Of a stretch of 64,000 bases of DNA, positions 1 through 9,175 are shown in pieces (position 1 is the stretch's first letter; each line of letters opens with the position of its first letter). The translations under genes were made by a program, and so were the position numbers. This stretch comes from Myxococcus xanthus (GTDB lineage: Bacteria > Myxococcota > Myxococcia > Myxococcales > Myxococcaceae), in NCBI RefSeq assembly GCF_013116825.1, contig NZ_JABFNS010000012.1:29772-93771 (forward strand), written 5' to 3'. The notes beneath the pieces were generated by a model. It had not been told where the DNA came from. It was given only the letters and a program-made list of their open reading frames with translations, and did not search any database.

Positions 1-3000
1 CCGGACGCGGGCTGGAAGATGGTGGTCCGTGAGGGTGGGTTCCTCAACCAACCCATCGCCGGCTTCGACAGTGAGTTCTTCGGCCTGTCTCCGCGCGAGG
101 CGAACTACGTCGACCCGCAACAGCGCTTGATGCTGGAGGTGTCCTGGGAAGCCCTGGAGGACGCTGGAATCGCCCCGGGCTCCCTGGTGGGCAGCGACAC
201 GGGCGTCTATGTCGGCTTCCTGAGCAGTGACTACGGGCGCGTTCCCTTCAACGCGGTGCAGACGCGGGACCTGCCGTACATGGGGACCGGGAACGAGCTC
301 AGCTTCTCCGCGGGGCGTGTGTCCTACGTGCTGGGCCTCCAGGGGCCGTCCATGGTGGTCGCGACCGCGTGCTCCTCGGCGCTCGTCTCCGCCCACCTGG
401 CCTGCCAGGCGCTGCGGCAGGGGGAGTGTTCGCTGGCGCTCGCGGGCGGGGTGAACGTGATTCTCCGGCCGGACAACAACATCGTCCTGTCGAAGATGCG
501 GGCGCTGGCGCCGGATGGGCGCTCGAAGACGTTCGACGCGTCCGCCAATGGCTACGGGCGCGGCGAAGGCTGCGGCGTCCTGGTGCTCAAGCGGCTCTCG
601 GATGCGCAGCGGGACAAGGACCGCATCCTCGCCGTCATCCGCGGCTCCGCGGTGAACCATGACGGGCTCAGCGGCGGCCTGACGGTCCCCAACGGACCCG
701 CGCAGGAGAAGCTGCTGCGCAAGGCGCTGGAGTCGGCGAGCCTGGCTCCAGCGGACGTGAACTACATCGAGGCCCATGGCACGGGGACGCCGCTGGGCGA
801 CCCGATCGAGCTGCGGGCGCTGGACGCGGTGCTCCGGCATGGGCGCGGCGCGGACGCGCCGTTGCTCGTCGGCTCCGCGAAGACGAACCTCGGGCACCTG
901 GAGTCCGCCGCTGGGGCCGCGGGGATGATCAAGGTCGTCCTGTCGCTGGGACAGGACGAGATTCCTCCGCACCTGCACTTCCGTACGCCCAACCCGGCCG
1001 TGGACTGGCAGCAGTTGCAGATCGCCATCCCCACGCAGGTGACGCCGTGGCCCAAGGGCGACAAGCCCCGCGTGGCCGGTGTCAGCGGCTTCGGGCTCAG
1101 CGGCGTCAACGCGCATGTCCTCATCGAGGAAGCTCCGCCCGCGCCTGCCCGGACGCCGGATGTGGCGCCGCGGCCAATGCACGTCCTGACGCTGTCCGCG
1201 CGCAGCCCCCAGGCGCTGAACGAACTGGCGCAGCGCCATGCGCAGGCGCTGGGCGGCCCGGGGCTCGCTGCACAGTCGCTGGAGGACATCTGCTTCACCG
1301 CGAACACCGGGCGTGACGCCTTCCGGCACCGGCTCGCGGTGCTGGGGAGCTCACAGGAGGCCATGCAGGCGCAGCTGACGTCCTTCCTGTCCGGGCAGAC
1401 GCCATCGTCGGTGCTGCGCGGGAAGGCGGACGGGGAGCCCCGGCTGGCCTTCCTGTTCACCGGGCAGGGCGCGCAGTGGCTGGGCATGGGGGAGGAGCTC
1501 TTCCGCACCGAGCCCACCTTCCGCGAGACGCTCCTGCGTTGCGACGCGGTGCTGAAGCCGTTGCTGGGCCAGTCGCTCATCGACCTGCTGCACCCCGCTG
1601 AACGCGACGCGCAGGCGCGAGCCCGGCTGGACGAGACGGGCTTCACCCAACCCGCGTTGTTCGCGCTCGAGTACGCCCTGGCGCAGGTGTGGATGCAGTG
1701 GGGCCTCCGCCCGGACTTCGTGATGGGGCACTCCGTGGGTGAGTTCGTGGCGGCCTGCGTGGCCGGCGTCTTCACCCTGGAAGAGGGATTGGAGCTCATC
1801 GCCACGCGCGCCCGGCTGATGCAGTCCCTGCCCGCGGGCGGGACGATGGCCGCCGTGTCCGCGGATGCCGCGGAGGTGGAGGCGCTGCTCTCCCGGTACG
1901 ACGGGCAGGTGTCCATCGCGGCCCTCAACGGCCCCCGCAACGTGGTGATTTCGGGGCGCGAGGCCGCCGTCAATGAATGCGTGGCCGAGCTGACGCGGAA
2001 GGGCAAGCGCGGAACGATGCTGCGCGTCTCGCACGCGTTCCACTCCGCGTTGATGGACCCCATCCTCGACGCGTTCTCCAACGCCGTGGCGAAGGTGAAG
2101 CTCCAGCCTCCGTCCATCCCGCTGATCTCGAACCTGAGCGGGCACGAGGCCGGGAAGGAGATCCTGACGCCCGGGTACTGGGTGCAGCATCTTCGTGAGC
2201 CGGTGATGTTCGCCCGGGGCATGCAGACGCTGGAGCAGGCCGGCGTGAAGGCCTTCCTGGAGGTCGGCCCGAAGCCGACGCTGGTGACCATGGGCCAGTC
2301 CTGCATCACGCGGGAGGACACGCTCTGGGTGGGCAGCTTGAGGCCGGAGCGCTCGGACTGGCAGCAGATGCTGGAGGGGCTCGCGGCCCTTCACGTCGCG
2401 GGCGTGCCGGTGGACTGGCGGGGCGTGGACCAGGGGCGCGAGCGCCACAAGGTCGCGCTGCCCGTCTATCCCTTCCAGCGGCGCAATCACTGGATGGACC
2501 TCAACGGGTCCACCTGGGACATCCCGGGCGTGAGCTCCGCGCCGGAGGCAGGGGCCTCTCGAGGACATCCGCTCCTGGGCCAGCCGCACGCGTCGCCTTC
2601 ACAGGTGCGTCAGTTCGAGTCCTCCGTGGGCGCCGCGAAGCCCGCCTTCCTGAAGGACCATGGCGTCTACGGACAGATTCTGATGCCGGGCGCGGCCTAC
2701 GTGGAGATGGGGCTCGCCGCGGGGGCTTCGCTCTTCGGCTCAGCGGGCGGGACGGTGGACGAAATCACCTTCTCGCAGGCCCTCTTCCTTCCGGAGGAAG
2801 GGGCGCGCCGGGTGCACCTGCTCTACTCGCCGGAAGGCGAGCGCGCCGGGCGCTTCGAAATCCACAGCCAGGAGGAGCGCACGGGAGAGGGTGAGCCGGC
2901 GTGGATCCTCCATGCCCACGGAAAGCTCTCCGCGACGACGGCCTCGCCAGCCGAGCGCGTCGACGTGGAGCGTCTGCGGGCCTCGCTGACTCGCGAGGTG

Positions 3001-5295
3001 CCGGTGGAGGGCTACTACGCGAAGCTGGGGCAGGCGGGGCTCGCGTATGGCCCCAGCTTCCGGGGCATCCAGTCGCTCTGGCGGGGTGAGAACGCGGTGC
3101 TGGGGCGCCTGGCCCTCTCAGGCAGCGCCGCGGCGGACGCGGGGCAGTATCAGCTTCAGCCCGCGCTCCTGGATGCGTGCTTCCAGATGGTGGGCGCGGT
3201 GCTCGACGAGGAAGGGGATGCCGCCTACCTCCCCGTGGGCGTCGGCAAGGTGCAGGTGCAGCGCGGTGGGCTGGGTGAGGTGTGGGCCCATGCGACCCTG
3301 GCGCGGAGCGATGACCCGAAGGGCCCGGGCTACGTGTGCGACATCCAGTTGCTCACGGCGGATGGGGAGCGCGTGGCCACGGTGGAGAAGCTGCTGCTGC
3401 GGCGCATCACCCGGGAGGGGCTCCTGGGCGCGAAGAGCAAGCGCTACCAGAGCTGGCTGTACGAACTGGAGTGGCAGGCCCGGCCGCTGGAGGCGCCAGC
3501 GGCAGGGGCGGAGGAGGCGCACGCCGGGACACAGTGCCTCATCCTCGCCGACGCGGCGGGGCTGGGCGCGCGCCTGGCCGAGCGACTGACGCAGCGAGGC
3601 TGGCACGTGGTGACGGTCCCTGCTGGAGCGCGAGCCACGGTCGATGGCCGCGATTCGGCGCTCGCGCTCCTGGGCCAGTTGCGCCCGGAGGCGCTGCAAG
3701 GGCCCCTGCATGTCATCGACCTGTGGAGCCTGGACGGTGGTGGGGACGACATCCCCGCGCAGGCCCTTGGACACGGGACGCGGGTGCTCGTGCTCGCCCA
3801 GGCGCTCGTCGAGGCCAAGGGAAAGAGCACCTCGCTCTGGCTGGTGACTCGCGGTGCCCAGGCGACCTCGGAGAAGGAGCGCATCACCCACCTGGGGAGT
3901 TCGGTCCTCTGGGGCCTGGGCAAGTCCATCACCCGCGAGCATCCGGACCTCCATTGCCGGCGTGTGGACCTGGATGCCAGCGCGTCCGAGCATGAAGTCG
4001 CGCAGCTTCAGGCGGAGCTGCTCGGTGCGAGTGCCGAGGACGAACTCGCGTTTCGCGGAGCCACGCGTCGCGTGCCCCGGTTGGTGCGCAGCCGGAAGCT
4101 CCGTGGGGCGAGCGGCGAGCCCGCGCTGAAGCCGGACGCGAGCTATCTCGTCACGGGTGGCCTCGGCGGACTGGGGCTCATCGTCGCGGAGCGGCTGGCG
4201 GAACGCGGAGCCCGTCACCTGGTCCTGATGGGGCGGCGTGAGCCGGGGCCCGAGGCGCGCGCTCGGCTGGAGGCGCTGGAGCAGCGCGGCGTCACCATCC
4301 ACTGCGTGCAGGGCGACGTGGCGGTGGCCGCCGACGTGGAGCGCGTCCTCGCCGGGCTCTCCGGACGAGTGCCGCCCCTGCGTGGCGTCATCCACTCCGC
4401 GGGCGTCATCGATGACGGCCTCTTCGTGCAGATGACGCCGGAGCGGCTGGCCAGGGCGTTCGCGCCCAAGGTCTCCGGTGGGTGGAATCTCCACCGTGCC
4501 TTGCAAGGCACGGCGCTGGACTTCTTCGTCGTGTTCTCCTCGGCGGCGTCGCTCATCGGCTCGGCGGGACAGGCCAACTATGTGGCCGCGAATGCCTTCC
4601 TGGATGCGCTGGCCCGCTCCCGCCAGGCCGACGGGCTGCCCGCCCTGAGCCTCAACTGGGGCGCCTGGGCCGAGGTGGGCGCGGCGGCGGAGGAGCAGAT
4701 TCGACGCCGCATGGAGCAACTGGGCTTCGGCGTGATTCCTCCGGAAGACGGCCTCCAGGTGTTCGAGCAGTCCCTGGGGCTGAGCGGTCAGCTCGGTGTC
4801 CTTCCCGTGGATTGGGCGGTGCTCGGCCGGCGCGGACGGTCGCCGCTGTTCGAGGCCTTCATCGAGAAGGCCAGCCCCGCGGCGAGCGAGGGGATTCGTC
4901 AGCGGCTGGAGCGGCTCGAGCCCAAGGAGCGGCGCGGTGCCTTGCGTGCGCACGTGGGCGAGCTGGTCAACGGCGTGCTGGGGCGTCCCACGACGGAGTC
5001 GCTGGACCCGAACCAGGGCTTCTTCGAGTTCGGCATGGACTCGTTGATGTCCGTGGAGCTGCGCAACGTCCTGCAGCGGAGCCTGGGCACCTCGCTGCCC
5101 GCGACGGTGGCCTTCGACAACCCCACCGTCAACGGGCTGGTGGACTACCTGGCGGCCGAGGTCCTGGGCCTGAAGGAAGAGGCAGCCGCGCCCGTGGAGG
5201 AGGCTCCCGAGGACGCGGAGCTGGAGTCGCTCCTGGCGGACGTGGACAGCCTGGACGATGACACCGTCCAGGCCATGCTTCGCCGGGGCCGCTGA
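1..5295 (+). CDS. Type I modular polyketide synthase, KS-AT-DH-KR-ACP, 5' end missing
   Basis: The reading frame is open from base 1, and the first KS residues lie outside the window. Numbering from the Met at 19, the ketosynthase has the active Cys118 (TACSSA), HGTGTPLGDP and NLGHLESAAG. The acyltransferase has GHSVG near 572 and HAFH near 672, the pattern for malonyl-CoA. The dehydratase has the HxxxGxxxxP motif at His881 and Asp1052. The ketoreductase has a GGLGGLG nucleotide-binding loop near 1380, an IDD motif of the B type and Tyr1521. The ACP phosphopantetheine Ser1675 sits in GMDS. There is no enoylreductase and no thioesterase. The module should extend a chain by one malonate unit and leave a double bond. 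The acidic tail ending in a short helix-like segment (residues about 1730-1758) resembles a docking tail for another PKS. Stop at 5293, only 4 bases from the convergent ACP gene. Confidence 0.95.
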   Translation, partial: PDAGWKMVVREGGFLNQPIAGFDSEFFGLSPREANYVDPQQRLMLEVSWEALEDAGIAPGSLVGSDTGVYVGFLSSDYGRVPFNAVQTRDLPYMGTGNELSFSAGRVSYVLGLQGPSMVVATACSSALVSAHLACQALRQGECSLALAGGVNVILRPDNNIVLSKMRALAPDGRSKTFDASANGYGRGEGCGVLVLKRLSDAQRDKDRILAVIRGSAVNHDGLSGGLTVPNGPAQEKLLRKALESASLAPADVNYIEAHGTGTPLGDPIELRALDAVLRHGRGADAPLLVGSAKTNLGHLESAAGAAGMIKVVLSLGQDEIPPHLHFRTPNPAVDWQQLQIAIPTQVTPWPKGDKPRVAGVSGFGLSGVNAHVLIEEAPPAPARTPDVAPRPMHVLTLSARSPQALNELAQRHAQALGGPGLAAQSLEDICFTANTGRDAFRHRLAVLGSSQEAMQAQLTSFLSGQTPSSVLRGKADGEPRLAFLFTGQGAQWLGMGEELFRTEPTFRETLLRCDAVLKPLLGQSLIDLLHPAERDAQARARLDETGFTQPALFALEYALAQVWMQWGLRPDFVMGHSVGEFVAACVAGVFTLEEGLELIATRARLMQSLPAGGTMAAVSADAAEVEALLSRYDGQVSIAALNGPRNVVISGREAAVNECVAELTRKGKRGTMLRVSHAFHSALMDPILDAFSNAVAKVKLQPPSIPLISNLSGHEAGKEILTPGYWVQHLREPVMFARGMQTLEQAGVKAFLEVGPKPTLVTMGQSCITREDTLWVGSLRPERSDWQQMLEGLAALHVAGVPVDWRGVDQGRERHKVALPVYPFQRRNHWMDLNGSTWDIPGVSSAPEAGASRGHPLLGQPHASPSQVRQFESSVGAAKPAFLKDHGVYGQILMPGAAYVEMGLAAGASLFGSAGGTVDEITFSQALFLPEEGARRVHLLYSPEGERAGRFEIHSQEERTGEGEPAWILHAHGKLSATTASPAERVDVERLRASLTREVPVEGYYAKLGQAGLAYGPSFRGIQSLWRGENAVLGRLALSGSAAADAGQYQLQPALLDACFQMVGAVLDEEGDAAYLPVGVGKVQVQRGGLGEVWAHATLARSDDPKGPGYVCDIQLLTADGERVATVEKLLLRRITREGLLGAKSKRYQSWLYELEWQARPLEAPAAGAEEAHAGTQCLILADAAGLGARLAERLTQRGWHVVTVPAGARATVDGRDSALALLGQLRPEALQGPLHVIDLWSLDGGGDDIPAQALGHGTRVLVLAQALVEAKGKSTSLWLVTRGAQATSEKERITHLGSSVLWGLGKSITREHPDLHCRRVDLDASASEHEVAQLQAELLGASAEDELAFRGATRRVPRLVRSRKLRGASGEPALKPDASYLVTGGLGGLGLIVAERLAERGARHLVLMGRREPGPEARARLEALEQRGVTIHCVQGDVAVAADVERVLAGLSGRVPPLRGVIHSAGVIDDGLFVQMTPERLARAFAPKVSGGWNLHRALQGTALDFFVVFSSAASLIGSAGQANYVAANAFLDALARSRQADGLPALSLNWGAWAEVGAAAEEQIRRRMEQLGFGVIPPEDGLQVFEQSLGLSGQLGVLPVDWAVLGRRGRSPLFEAFIEKASPAASEGIRQRLERLEPKERRGALRAHVGELVNGVLGRPTTESLDPNQGFFEFGMDSLMSVELRNVLQRSLGTSLPATVAFDNPTVNGLVDYLAAEVLGLKEEAAAPVEEAPEDAELESLLADVDSLDDDTVQAMLRRGR

Positions 5296-5299
5296 GCGG

Positions 5300-5560
5300 C
5301 TACGGCTGCCGGGGCCTCGCGTCGTAGACGAGGTCGGCGATGGCGGAGATCGTCTGAAGGTTCTCAACCTTCAGCGACTCCGAGGGAATGGTGATGCCGT
5401 ACTTCTTCTGGACGAAGCCCATCATCCGGGCGGTCTCCAGCGAGTTCAGTACGCCGAGCTCCAAGAGGGGCGTGGAGGAGTCGAGGTCCTCCGCGTCCCC
5501 ATCCAGGAGTTCATCCGCGACATAGCGAGTCAGGACATCGAGCAGGTCGTCTCTGTTCAT
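5300..5560 (-). CDS. Stand-alone acyl carrier protein
   Basis: 86 residues of acyl carrier protein type. The phosphopantetheine attachment site is Ser40 in LGVLNSLE; the usual Asp before Ser is replaced by Asn. The start ATG at 5560 overlaps the stop of the upstream thioesterase by 4 bases, which fixes this start over longer in-frame extensions that are not ACP-like. A free ACP paired with a type II thioesterase beside a PKS suggests it carries a starter, an extender or a side-chain (beta-branch) group. Without the other cluster genes its substrate cannot be told. Confidence 0.85.
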   Translation of the reverse strand: MNRDDLLDVLTRYVADELLDGDAEDLDSSTPLLELGVLNSLETARMMGFVQKKYGITIPSESLKVENLQTISAIADLVYDARPRQP

Positions 5561-6345
5561 GGTGTTGGGGTTGCTCCGACTGCGAGTTCGGCATGGACGG
5601 CCTGGACCACCTGGGCCGTCAGCTCGTTGAGGAAGAAGTGGCCGCCTGGGAACATCTTCATCGAGAAGGACTGCTGTGTTTGCAGTCGCCACTCGTCGAG
5701 CGCGGCTTCCGAGACGCGAGGGTCGCGAGTGCCACCGAAGGCACACAGCCGCACCGGAAGCGGAGGCTCCTCCTGGTAGGTGTAGCGCTCTGAAATCTTC
5801 AGGTCGGCGCGCAGGATGGGGAGGATGAGGTCCAGGATCTCCGGCTGCGCCAGGACCTGCTGCGGAATGCCGTCATAGCGAGCGGACAGCTCGCGGATGA
5901 AGTCGTCTCGCCGCAGGCCGCTCAGTGGGGGAAGTCCACTGCGCCGGGAGGGCGCCTCGGAGCCGGAGACGACCAGGGTGCCAGGCAGCGGAAGGCCCCG
6001 GCGGCGGAGCTCTCGCGTCAGCTCGAAGGCGATGAGCGCGCCCAGGCTGTGGCCGAAGAAGGCGAAGGGGCCATCGAAGAGGGGCGACAGCTCCCGCACG
6101 AGCGCGTCCAGCAGTCGTGGGAGTTCTTCCACGGACGGCTCATGCAGGCGGTTCTCCCGGCCGGGCGGCTGAACGGCGCACACCTCGATGTCCGCTTCGG
6201 GGAGCAGGTCGGGCCAACGGAAGTAGGGGAGGCTGCCGGCTCCCGCGTAGGGGAAGCAGAACAACCGGAGGGCAGGCGACGCCTGGGGTTTGCGGCGGAC
6301 GAGCCAGGGGGACTCGGCCGCCGCGATGCTGGATTCAGGGTTCAT
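5557..6345 (-). CDS. Type II (editing) thioesterase
   Basis: 262-residue alpha/beta hydrolase of the type II thioesterase family found with PKS and NRPS systems. It hydrolyses wrong or stalled acyl groups from carrier proteins in the cytoplasm. Visible marks are FCFPYAGAGS near residue 30, QPPGRE near 59-64, the nucleophile Ser100 in GHSLG and the catalytic His236 in PGGHFF. Its length is typical for the family. The gene shares 4 bases with the downstream ACP gene and lies 30 bases after the squalene-synthase-like gene, so all three are probably one operon. Because the PKS has no terminal thioesterase, this enzyme might also take part in release, but that is inference. Confidence 0.9.
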   Translation of the reverse strand: MNPESSIAAAESPWLVRRKPQASPALRLFCFPYAGAGSLPYFRWPDLLPEADIEVCAVQPPGRENRLHEPSVEELPRLLDALVRELSPLFDGPFAFFGHSLGALIAFELTRELRRRGLPLPGTLVVSGSEAPSRRSGLPPLSGLRRDDFIRELSARYDGIPQQVLAQPEILDLILPILRADLKISERYTYQEEPPLPVRLCAFGGTRDPRVSEAALDEWRLQTQQSFSMKMFPGGHFFLNELTAQVVQAVHAELAVGATPTP

Positions 6346-6375
6346 TGACGATGGATGAGGTGATGGACAGGGGTT

Positions 6376-7776
6376 CTATTTCCGGCAGCCGTCGCGGACC
6401 CCGCGGGCCGTCGCCGCGAGGGCCTCGATTCCCAACGCGAGCCAGTCCGCGCCGTCGCGCGAGAACCGCTCGGCCAGCTCTGCGTCCACCACCGGGGCCC
6501 GCTTTGAGCCAGGGCGAAGCTGCTGGAGGAAGTTCTCCCGGGCGGTGACGGAGTTCCGAGCGGAGCGCTCCGCGAGCTTGATTCCGCTGGCGAAGACCTC
6601 CGACAGGTTGGGGTCGCGCAGGTTGGACGGAGAGCCCTCGGTCGATTCGCGGCAGCGCCGCGCGAAGTCCGCCGCCGTGTGCTGGGAGGGCGACGTCAAC
6701 AGCACGCGCTCCAGCACGGAGGCCTCCGGCCCGGGCGTGTCGAAGTTCGCCGCGTCTCCCTCCGCCTCGCAGACATCCATGGCGTCCAGGGCCGCTGCTG
6801 GCGCCAGCGCCCGAGGGCAACCGCCGAGCTGTTGCAGCTCCCGCCGGCAGGACTCCACGTCCACGGGCGGAAGCGGCAGGGCGGAGATGAGGGAGAACAG
6901 CGAGTGCAGCACGGGCAGCTTCACGGTTTCCGAGCCCGGCAGCGCCTTCAGGACGCGCTGCACGGAGTCCCAGGGCTTGGGGTCCCCGGGTGTGTAGAGC
7001 TTGAGGTAGCCCTGCTGGAGGAAGCTCAGCCAGCCCTCCGCGAAGGCTTGGGCGCGCTTGCGGCTCTCAGGCGAGGCGATGCGAGAAGCTTCGTCATACA
7101 CCGCGAGGAAGTACTCGAAGCAGATGGCCTTGCGCAGCCGGATGATGCGCTCCCCCGCGGTGGCGGCCAGCGTCGCGGGCGGCGTCGTGGACAGCCCCAG
7201 CAGCTCGAGCTCCTCCGCGCTCAACCACACGCGTCCCCGCTCGAGATCCGCCTGGAGGTCCACCCCATCATCGAACATCTGCAGGCCCACGGCGGAGAGC
7301 TTCGCGATGCGCCGCACCGTGGCTTCGTCCACGTCCTCAAGCTGGAGTCGCTGCGCCATGTAGGCGCCCGGCACGGCCTTCAGGTACCAGAGGGAGAACA
7401 GCTCATGCGCGGTGAGCGGACGGCCCTGGTCCAGCGCGTCCCGTTCCGCGGCGAAGGCGCGAAGCTGCTCCACGAGCCTCCGGCGGCCGTCCATGAGCGG
7501 GGGCGCGGCGGCCATGAACTCCCGCAGCGCCACGATGGCGTCCAGGTCCTCGGTGAGGAGGGAGGCGTCGTCGAGGGCCGCGTAGCCGTTCGCGCGGACC
7601 CACTCATCGATGCGCCGGACGCCAAACCAGTAGTACGTCCAGAGGCGACCTTCAGACTCCGTGGCGGCAATCTGTGGCAGGTAGCCCAGCACATCGACTT
7701 CGAGGAGCCATCGCCGCATCGCGGCGAGGGAGATGTCGCTCAGTGGGTTGCCCTGCAGGTCGACCGCGCTTTTCAT
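6376..7776 (-). CDS. Divergent squalene/phytoene-synthase-like protein
   Basis: 466 residues, largely helical. The stretch at residues 163-193 (VGLQMFDDGVDL followed by LERGRVWLSAEELELLGL) has the shape of the second Asp-rich motif and following segment of squalene/phytoene synthases (LQLTNILRDV..D..RGRxYLPxExL). RRIDEW near 54-59 sits where the first DxxxD motif is expected but keeps only part of it. That family joins two prenyl diphosphates head to head using Mg2+ bound by two Asp-rich motifs. The protein is longer than usual (about 280-350), with a C-terminal region from about residue 300 that I do not recognise. It starts at an ATG with GGAGG about 6 bases upstream. It may be a terpenoid enzyme or have lost that activity. 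The assignment is from motif shape only. Confidence 0.5.
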   Translation of the reverse strand: MKSAVDLQGNPLSDISLAAMRRWLLEVDVLGYLPQIAATESEGRLWTYYWFGVRRIDEWVRANGYAALDDASLLTEDLDAIVALREFMAAAPPLMDGRRRLVEQLRAFAAERDALDQGRPLTAHELFSLWYLKAVPGAYMAQRLQLEDVDEATVRRIAKLSAVGLQMFDDGVDLQADLERGRVWLSAEELELLGLSTTPPATLAATAGERIIRLRKAICFEYFLAVYDEASRIASPESRKRAQAFAEGWLSFLQQGYLKLYTPGDPKPWDSVQRVLKALPGSETVKLPVLHSLFSLISALPLPPVDVESCRRELQQLGGCPRALAPAAALDAMDVCEAEGDAANFDTPGPEASVLERVLLTSPSQHTAADFARRCRESTEGSPSNLRDPNLSEVFASGIKLAERSARNSVTARENFLQQLRPGSKRAPVVDAELAERFSRDGADWLALGIEALAATARGVRDGCRK

Positions 7777-8181
7777 GTCACGCCTCCTCGGGAAGAGCCA
7801 GGAGGGTGACAGGATAGTGAGGGGGGCTGCATGCTCCAGAATGCCCTACATCGGTTCTGCGAGGCACACTGCGCAGGTTGGGAAGCGGGCCGCTGGGACG
7901 AATGCCCAGCGGCCCCAGGCCATCAGGACTGCTGGCCAGGCCTGGGGGCTGACGGCGGATGCGTCAATCGCTGAGAATGATTGCGCGAGCCGCGTGTGGT
8001 TTCTTCAGAACGCCGCGCATCCCTTCACGCGTCGCGGCAATGACTTTTGCATCATGTCTCGCAGAGCGTCATGTCCAAACAGGCTCACGAGTTCCTCGAC
8101 GCTGACTGCTACGCCGGAGTTGGTACCAGACGGACGCTTGGTTATAGTCGCGGCTCCCTTCAAGACGCCAAACAAGCACCC
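7777..8181. other. Divergent intergenic region in the biosynthetic cluster
   Basis: About 405 bases between the minus-strand squalene-synthase-like gene and the plus-strand DUF3291 gene. It should contain both promoters. Open frames here are short and lack a convincing ribosome binding site. I could not pick out a clear promoter or palindrome. Confidence 0.5.
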
Positions 8182-8688
8182 ATGACGACCCAGAAATTCC
8201 ATGTCGCGCAGCTGGCGATTTCGCTGGCACGCGAACCCCTTGACCACCCCCTGATGCAAGACTTTGTCGCGCAGCTCCGCCCCGTGAATGAGCTGGCGGA
8301 CCGCTCACCTGGATTTGTCTGGCGGCTGCAGACGGACGAGGGCAACGCCACCGGAGTCCGGGGGTTCGACAACCCGTTGATCCTGCTGAACATGTCGACG
8401 TGGGAGTCGGTCGAGTCGCTCTTCGACTTCGTCTACAAGAGCGAGCACGTGGTGCCCTTCCGCGAGCGCCGGAAGTGGTTCCTTCCCGTCGAGGGACCGC
8501 CGTATGTGCTCTGGTGGGTGCCCGCCGGCCATCTTCCCACGGTCGCGGAGGCCAAGGAGCGGCTCGACCTGCTCGCGAGCGAAGGGCCTTCGTCCCGAGC
8601 CTTCGACTTCAGGCGTCGCTTTCCGGCCCCGGGTGAAGCGCATGCGCCGGTGGAGCCCCACGGCAAGAGCGCGTCAGGCCAGGTCTGA
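8182..8688 (+). CDS. DUF3291-family protein (ABM-like ferredoxin fold)
   Basis: 168 residues from the ATG at 8182. The N-terminus (FHVAQLAISLAREPLDHPLM), the region SPGFVWRLQTDEGNA near residues 42-56, and the tail LPVEGPPYVLWWVPAGHLPTVAEAKERL fit DUF3291, a small dimeric alpha/beta-barrel family related to antibiotic biosynthesis monooxygenases. No member that I know of has a firm biochemical role. An in-frame start at 8047 exists, but the added residues do not look like the family. First of three same-strand genes spaced about 32 bases apart inside the PKS cluster, so it may be a tailoring or protective enzyme; this is inference. Confidence 0.75.
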   Translation: MTTQKFHVAQLAISLAREPLDHPLMQDFVAQLRPVNELADRSPGFVWRLQTDEGNATGVRGFDNPLILLNMSTWESVESLFDFVYKSEHVVPFRERRKWFLPVEGPPYVLWWVPAGHLPTVAEAKERLDLLASEGPSSRAFDFRRRFPAPGEAHAPVEPHGKSASGQV

Positions 8689-8720
8689 CGCCAGGCCACC
8701 TCGAACGGAGCCCTTGAACC

Positions 8721-9143
8721 ATGTCTGGCATCGTCGAACTCAGTCGAACGGAAGTCATTGAATTCCACCGTGTCCTGGAAGCGTGGCTTCGGGGGACGGG
8801 CCCCGCCGCCGCGTCTGGGACGGCCCGGATGGCGGAGGCCTTCGCGCCGGACTGCACGCTGTATGCTCCGGGCGGCGTGGCCGAGAAGAAGGCGGTGTTG
8901 TTGGAGCGCCTCTCCCAGGCCCTCGGCGCTCAGCCGGACATGAAAATCACCATTGATGATTTCGCTCCGGTGTGGGCCCGGGATGAGGTCGCCCTGGTGC
9001 GGTACGTGGAGTGGCGCGAGGCTGGCGGGCAGAAGACGGGCAGGTACGCCACGGTGCTGTTCCAGGCAGACGCAGCCGCGCCCGGCGGTGTGGTGTGGCT
9101 GCACATCCATGAAACCTGGATGGCCAACCACGGCCCCAGGTAG
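8721..9143 (+). CDS. NTF2-like / SnoaL-like small protein
   Basis: 140 residues with the cone-fold pattern of NTF2-like proteins: an N-terminal helix (TEVIEFHRVLEAWLRGTG), a FAPDCTLYAPGG strand-turn, and C-terminal strands GRYATVLFQAD and VVWLHIHETWMAN. Members include polyketide cyclases, isomerases and proteins of unknown role that bind small hydrophobic ligands. Starts at ATG 8721 after AACGGAG. Lies 32 bases after the DUF3291 gene and 32 bases before the DUF3237 gene. In a PKS cluster a cyclase, dehydratase or isomerase role is possible, but no catalytic pair can be assigned from sequence alone. Confidence 0.7.
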   Translation: MSGIVELSRTEVIEFHRVLEAWLRGTGPAAASGTARMAEAFAPDCTLYAPGGVAEKKAVLLERLSQALGAQPDMKITIDDFAPVWARDEVALVRYVEWREAGGQKTGRYATVLFQADAAAPGGVVWLHIHETWMANHGPR

Positions 9144-9175
9144 CGAGTGCGCCCGCTCCCGGAGAGGAAACACAC

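Noticed and set aside
762..2321. Long antisense open frame (519 codons) inside the PKS gene
   Set aside because: Third-position G/C bias of the sense gene leaves stop-free shadows on the other strand; no domains, and Ser/Arg/Pro-rich translation. The same applies to 3118-5367, 16662-18902 and 19444-21132.
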